Source of the DNA: CAZAKZ01 sp964485695
GTDB lineage: Bacteria > Planctomycetota > JAFGQW01
Direction of reading: 5' to 3'
Length of the DNA: 34,944 nt
Assembly (NCBI GenBank): GCA_964485695.1
Contig: CAZAKZ010000050.1
Location: 1 to 34,944, forward strand
Shown: piece by piece, positions 32,645-34,944 of the stretch
How the letters are laid out: the number at the start of each line of letters is the position of its first letter
How positions within the stretch are numbered: the first letter of the stretch is position 1
Notes under the pieces: generated by a model
What the model was told of the DNA's origin: nothing
The model's input: only the letters and a program-made list of their open reading frames with translations
Databases searched by the model: none
Program-made: the position numbers and the translations under genes

Positions 32645-33811
32645 ATGGCCATGAAATCGTCCCTTTCAATCCTCGTTCTGGTTTCTTGCCTGGCGTGTTC
32701 TGCGGCCACGACCCCGACCCAGGCGCCCGGCAAACCCCAGCAGGATCCCAGGACCTCCCGGGATTCCGGGAAGCAGGACCCTGAAAAACAGGACAAGTCA
32801 AAAAAGGATACCTCGAAGAAGAGCGATGGGCAGGAAGAAGAATCCAGACCCCGCAAGTCCCTGATTTCAGACCTCACCGATCCCATGCGGGCCAAACGAC
32901 CCGGGACCGGAGTGAAGGGCGACGAATCGTCTTCGGAGTCCATTCTTCGCATGACCCCGGGCCTCGGCGGGGATCCCCTCGCGGGGCTGGGCGCCTCCGG
33001 AACGAAAATCTCGCCGGACCTTCGCATGCTGCTGGACATTTCCCGGAGCCGTTCGAACCAGGCCCGGTATCGCGCCCAGCACTCCCCCCCCCATCCAGGA
33101 ACCTACTTCCAGGACATCTCCACCCTGGGCCTCGGCCGCTGGGCCGAGAGGCCCCAGCGGGACGGCCTCGGCCGCATCACCTCCATGACGGATGCCTCGG
33201 GGAACCGATCCAACTTCAGGTACGGGACCGGCGGATTCGAGGGCATGTCCCTGGAACCCCGGGGTCCCCTGAATCCCCGGTGGGGACAGACCGGCCTGCT
33301 GCTCAAGGAGAACCCCGAGCGCGGCTTCTTCGCCAAGCGACCGGTGTTCAATTCACAGCAGGACGAATCCGGGATCGAGGGAAGGCGTTGGGTCTCTCCC
33401 CTGAGCAACGCCACGCAAAGCGCACACAGTCCCGAGGGTGGCCGGTTCTTCACCCGATACGACGTACTCGGTCGCCCGGTCTACAGCTTTGACGCCTCGG
33501 GAAAGCTATCCTTCAACCGCTATGGACCCCACGGCAACCTCGTCGGCACCTACAACGCCCAGGGGAAGTTGACCCTGTTCGGCCACGACGTTCGAGGCCG
33601 GCGAAACTACGCCGTGGATTCCACCGGCTCCCGGATCCTCCTGGACCAGAATCGCGGGGGCAGCGCCGTGATTCGCACGCCCGACGGGAAGGTGATCAAG
33701 ACCGGCGGAGACTTCGGTGCCCTGAAGCCCAGGGGCATCCCCGTCGTGAACGAATCAGAAGGGAAGGCCGGAAAGGACGCCGGGAAGCCGGAAGGGAAAG
33801 CAAAAAAATAA
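32645..33811 (+). CDS. Lipoprotein with RHS/YD-like repeats
   Basis: The 388-residue product has a lipoprotein signal (LVSC with cysteine 15, or C18), a lysine/serine/glutamine-rich linker (about 22-75) and a C-terminal region of YD-type repeats: YDVLGRPVYSFDASGKL, FNRYGPHGNLVGTYNAQGKL and FGHDVRGRRNYAVDSTGSR at about 275-345. An RLGRITSMTDASGNRSNF segment at about 178-190 is an earlier copy. Such repeats form the shells of RHS toxins and teneurin-like proteins; here they are few and no toxin domain follows. The tail is Lys/Gly-rich (EGKAGKDAGKPEGKAKK). The ATG is preceded by GGAG at 11 nt. It diverges from the DUF58/BatA-like operon. Role unknown, presumably in the periplasm or outer membrane. 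Confidence 0.65.
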   Translation: MAMKSSLSILVLVSCLACSAATTPTQAPGKPQQDPRTSRDSGKQDPEKQDKSKKDTSKKSDGQEEESRPRKSLISDLTDPMRAKRPGTGVKGDESSSESILRMTPGLGGDPLAGLGASGTKISPDLRMLLDISRSRSNQARYRAQHSPPHPGTYFQDISTLGLGRWAERPQRDGLGRITSMTDASGNRSNFRYGTGGFEGMSLEPRGPLNPRWGQTGLLLKENPERGFFAKRPVFNSQQDESGIEGRRWVSPLSNATQSAHSPEGGRFFTRYDVLGRPVYSFDASGKLSFNRYGPHGNLVGTYNAQGKLTLFGHDVRGRRNYAVDSTGSRILLDQNRGGSAVIRTPDGKVIKTGGDFGALKPRGIPVVNESEGKAGKDAGKPEGKAKK

Positions 33812-33829
33812 GACGGTCCTCCCGAAATC

Positions 33830-34393
33830 TCATTCCGTGGTGAAGCGGACGGCCAGGGATTCGGTCCCGCTCTCCCCCTGAACCATGAGGTCCATCTGAT
33901 ACTCCGTGGCCGGCTTGAGTCGGCTGACCTGGGTCGATTCGCCCTTGCCCACGATGACACCCTCTCCGGGTTTCAGGAGCAGGAAGGGGCGGTCCGGCCG
34001 GATCTTGTACTCCGGGGGAGCCGCCAGGTCGGAGAGGAAGATCCCGTCCAGGGCCACAACGTTGTCCACCCGTTCCCGCACGGTGATGACCGCATGCTGG
34101 AAGGGGCCGAGGCACGGCATGGCGTGGAACGAAACCAGCGGATTGGTGCTCACGCTCCCCGGAATCTTGCAGTACCGCCCCCCGGCGTCGGGCTCCCCCT
34201 GGATGCCGTCCATCGTCATCCTGACCTTCCACGACCCCCACACGGGATCCGGTTCCACCGGATTTCCCACCTCGACCACCGGCGTTGATGCCTGCGGGGG
34301 AAGATCCGGGGTGGACCCGCACCCCGACGCCACGGTGAGGATGATCCATCCTCCGAGGAGCAATCCGATGTTCGATTGATACAACATGGACAT
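33830..34393 (-). CDS. Small lipoprotein with a C-terminal Fn3-like segment
   Basis: The 187-residue product has a hydrophobic N-terminus and lipobox VASGC with cysteine 25. After it comes a proline-rich linker, then a beta-rich domain; the end reads LKPATEYQMDLMV then a RFTT ending, as in fibronectin type III folds. The ATG at 34393 follows GGGAG at 11 nt (ATG 34387 is possible). It is convergent with the RHS-like lipoprotein across 18 nt without a terminator. It lies downstream of the DHp-like gene, perhaps cotranscribed (102-nt gap with a bulged hairpin). I recognise no named family. Confidence 0.6.
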   Translation of the reverse strand: MSMLYQSNIGLLLGGWIILTVASGCGSTPDLPPQASTPVVEVGNPVEPDPVWGSWKVRMTMDGIQGEPDAGGRYCKIPGSVSTNPLVSFHAMPCLGPFQHAVITVRERVDNVVALDGIFLSDLAAPPEYKIRPDRPFLLLKPGEGVIVGKGESTQVSRLKPATEYQMDLMVQGESGTESLAVRFTTE

Positions 34394-34495
34394 GGTGGTT
34401 TCATCTCCCGTTCATCTGAGGGCTTGACGGGATACCCGGGCGTGGCCTTCTCCCGAGCGCACCGCGCCGTCGGGCAAGGCTTCGCACTTCCTTCT

Positions 34496-34702
34496 TCAGG
34501 ACTCCGGGCTCTCCAGTTCCGTCTGGACATCGCGAAGGAAGCCCCGCATCTCCTCCACGACTTGCACGACCTTCGTGAGGGCCTGGGTGTGGTCCTGCCC
34601 GTTCCCGAGAAGCAAGGCCAGTTCACTCTCTGCCAGGATCACAGCGGCATGGTTGTTGACCCTATGAATCACCTCCGGTAGGCCGAGATTCGACTGGCCC
34701 AT
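34496..34702 (-). CDS. Stand-alone histidine-kinase dimerisation (DHp)-like mini-protein
   Basis: The 68-residue product reads MGQSNLGLPE then VIHRVNNHAAVILAESELAL, with a histidine at 13. This resembles the H-box helix of histidine kinases (H-x-x-N-N and a hydrophobic helix), and a second amphipathic helix follows (ALTKVVQVVEEMRGFLRDVQ). Length and layout equal one DHp two-helix hairpin; no ATPase domain is attached. The ATG at 34702 is supported by AGGAGGGG about 5 nt upstream, much better than the in-frame start at 34771. It could act as a phosphotransfer or dimerisation partner, but the match is by eye and the role is unproven. Confidence 0.6.
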   Translation of the reverse strand: MGQSNLGLPEVIHRVNNHAAVILAESELALLLGNGQDHTQALTKVVQVVEEMRGFLRDVQTELESPES

Positions 34703-34944
34703 GTTCCCCTCCTTTGTGTCTGTGGGTTTTCCCTTGGTGTTCTTATCGGAAATCCGAATCGGGCCGGGCAAATATTTTTGAACCAGGAAATAGGATCACG
34801 GCGACAGGGACGGGGCATACGCCTCCCGTGGATTCCGTGGAACAGCGCAGTCGCGGCCGTCCCATTCTGATTCTCGGCTACACACCACTTAGCTAGTTGT
34901 TGTTGCATAATCAGATGAGAGGCCGAATTCTCCCTATAAAAATA
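34703..34944. other. 242-nt end of window without a convincing gene
   Basis: No supported gene. A dyad GGGACGG (34807-34813) and CCGTCCC (34857-34863) encloses a G/C-rich stretch with a further GGC/GCC pair, so it may be structured on either strand. On the minus strand TTGCCC and GATAAG boxes 18 nt apart near 34773-34744 could be a weak promoter for the DHp-like gene. The last 60 nt are AT-rich. Confidence 0.4.

Noticed and set aside
1..34944. CRISPR arrays, insertion sequences, prophage or defence islands
   Set aside because: No spaced direct repeats of CRISPR type, transposase, integrase or restriction motifs were seen in the real genes.

Overview
The window is a GC-rich, densely coded stretch of what looks like the chromosome of a Gram-negative bacterium. 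The signs are lipoprotein signal peptides, a type II/IV pseudopilin, a chain-length-determinant-like inner membrane protein, GatCAB and many short gene overlaps. The set of genes (zinc-finger anti-sigma factor next to a sigma-70 family factor, FGE-like lipoprotein, a DUF58/BatA-type operon, PurS-like domains fused to PurL) fits deep-branching phyla such as Planctomycetota, Acidobacteriota or Myxococcota. I lean weakly to Planctomycetota and cannot prove it. No phage, insertion sequence, CRISPR array or defence island was seen; this is mostly core chromosome with several unexplained envelope and regulatory genes.

Layout. Positions 1-8692 are all minus strand: a zinc-ribbon/HEAT protein, murA, ffh, rpsP, an endonuclease III-like protein that seems to have lost its catalytic residues, then a DUF192 protein, a sigma factor and its putative anti-sigma factor. 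Positions 8893-19425 are plus strand: a promoter, purL (with N-terminal PurS-like domains), purQ, an FGE-like lipoprotein, two membrane-anchored coiled-coil proteins, tRNA-Gln(CUG) and tRNA-Glu(CUC), each with its own promoter and terminator, recJ, and a DUF368 (PopT-type) transporter. Positions 19446-21608 are minus strand: pseudopilin, comF and a small membrane protein. Positions 21917-25155 hold gatC-gatA-gatB on the plus strand. A 96-nt element with 31-nt perfect inverted arms lies between gatB and the convergent guaB-guaA operon (minus). A three-gene overlapping envelope operon (DUF4175-like, DUF58, BatA-like; minus) is divergent from an RHS/YD-like lipoprotein (plus). The window ends with a small lipoprotein and a 68-residue stand-alone histidine-kinase dimerisation-like domain on the minus strand.

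Functional links. Purine synthesis appears twice (purL-purQ for the FGAR amidotransferase; guaB-guaA for IMP to GMP). tRNA-Gln, tRNA-Glu and GatCAB together point to indirect glutaminylation of tRNA-Gln, and tRNA-Gln carries the U1-A72 pair known as a GatCAB identity element. recJ, pseudopilin and comF are compatible with DNA uptake and recombination, but this is only proximity.

The least explained items are the long inverted repeat made of two 17-bp near-palindromes, the solitary DHp-like mini-protein, the Fe-S endonuclease III-like pseudoenzyme, the BatA/DUF58 operon without a MoxR ATPase, and short tandem repeats of 9 or 12 nt at several coding or stop-codon positions.
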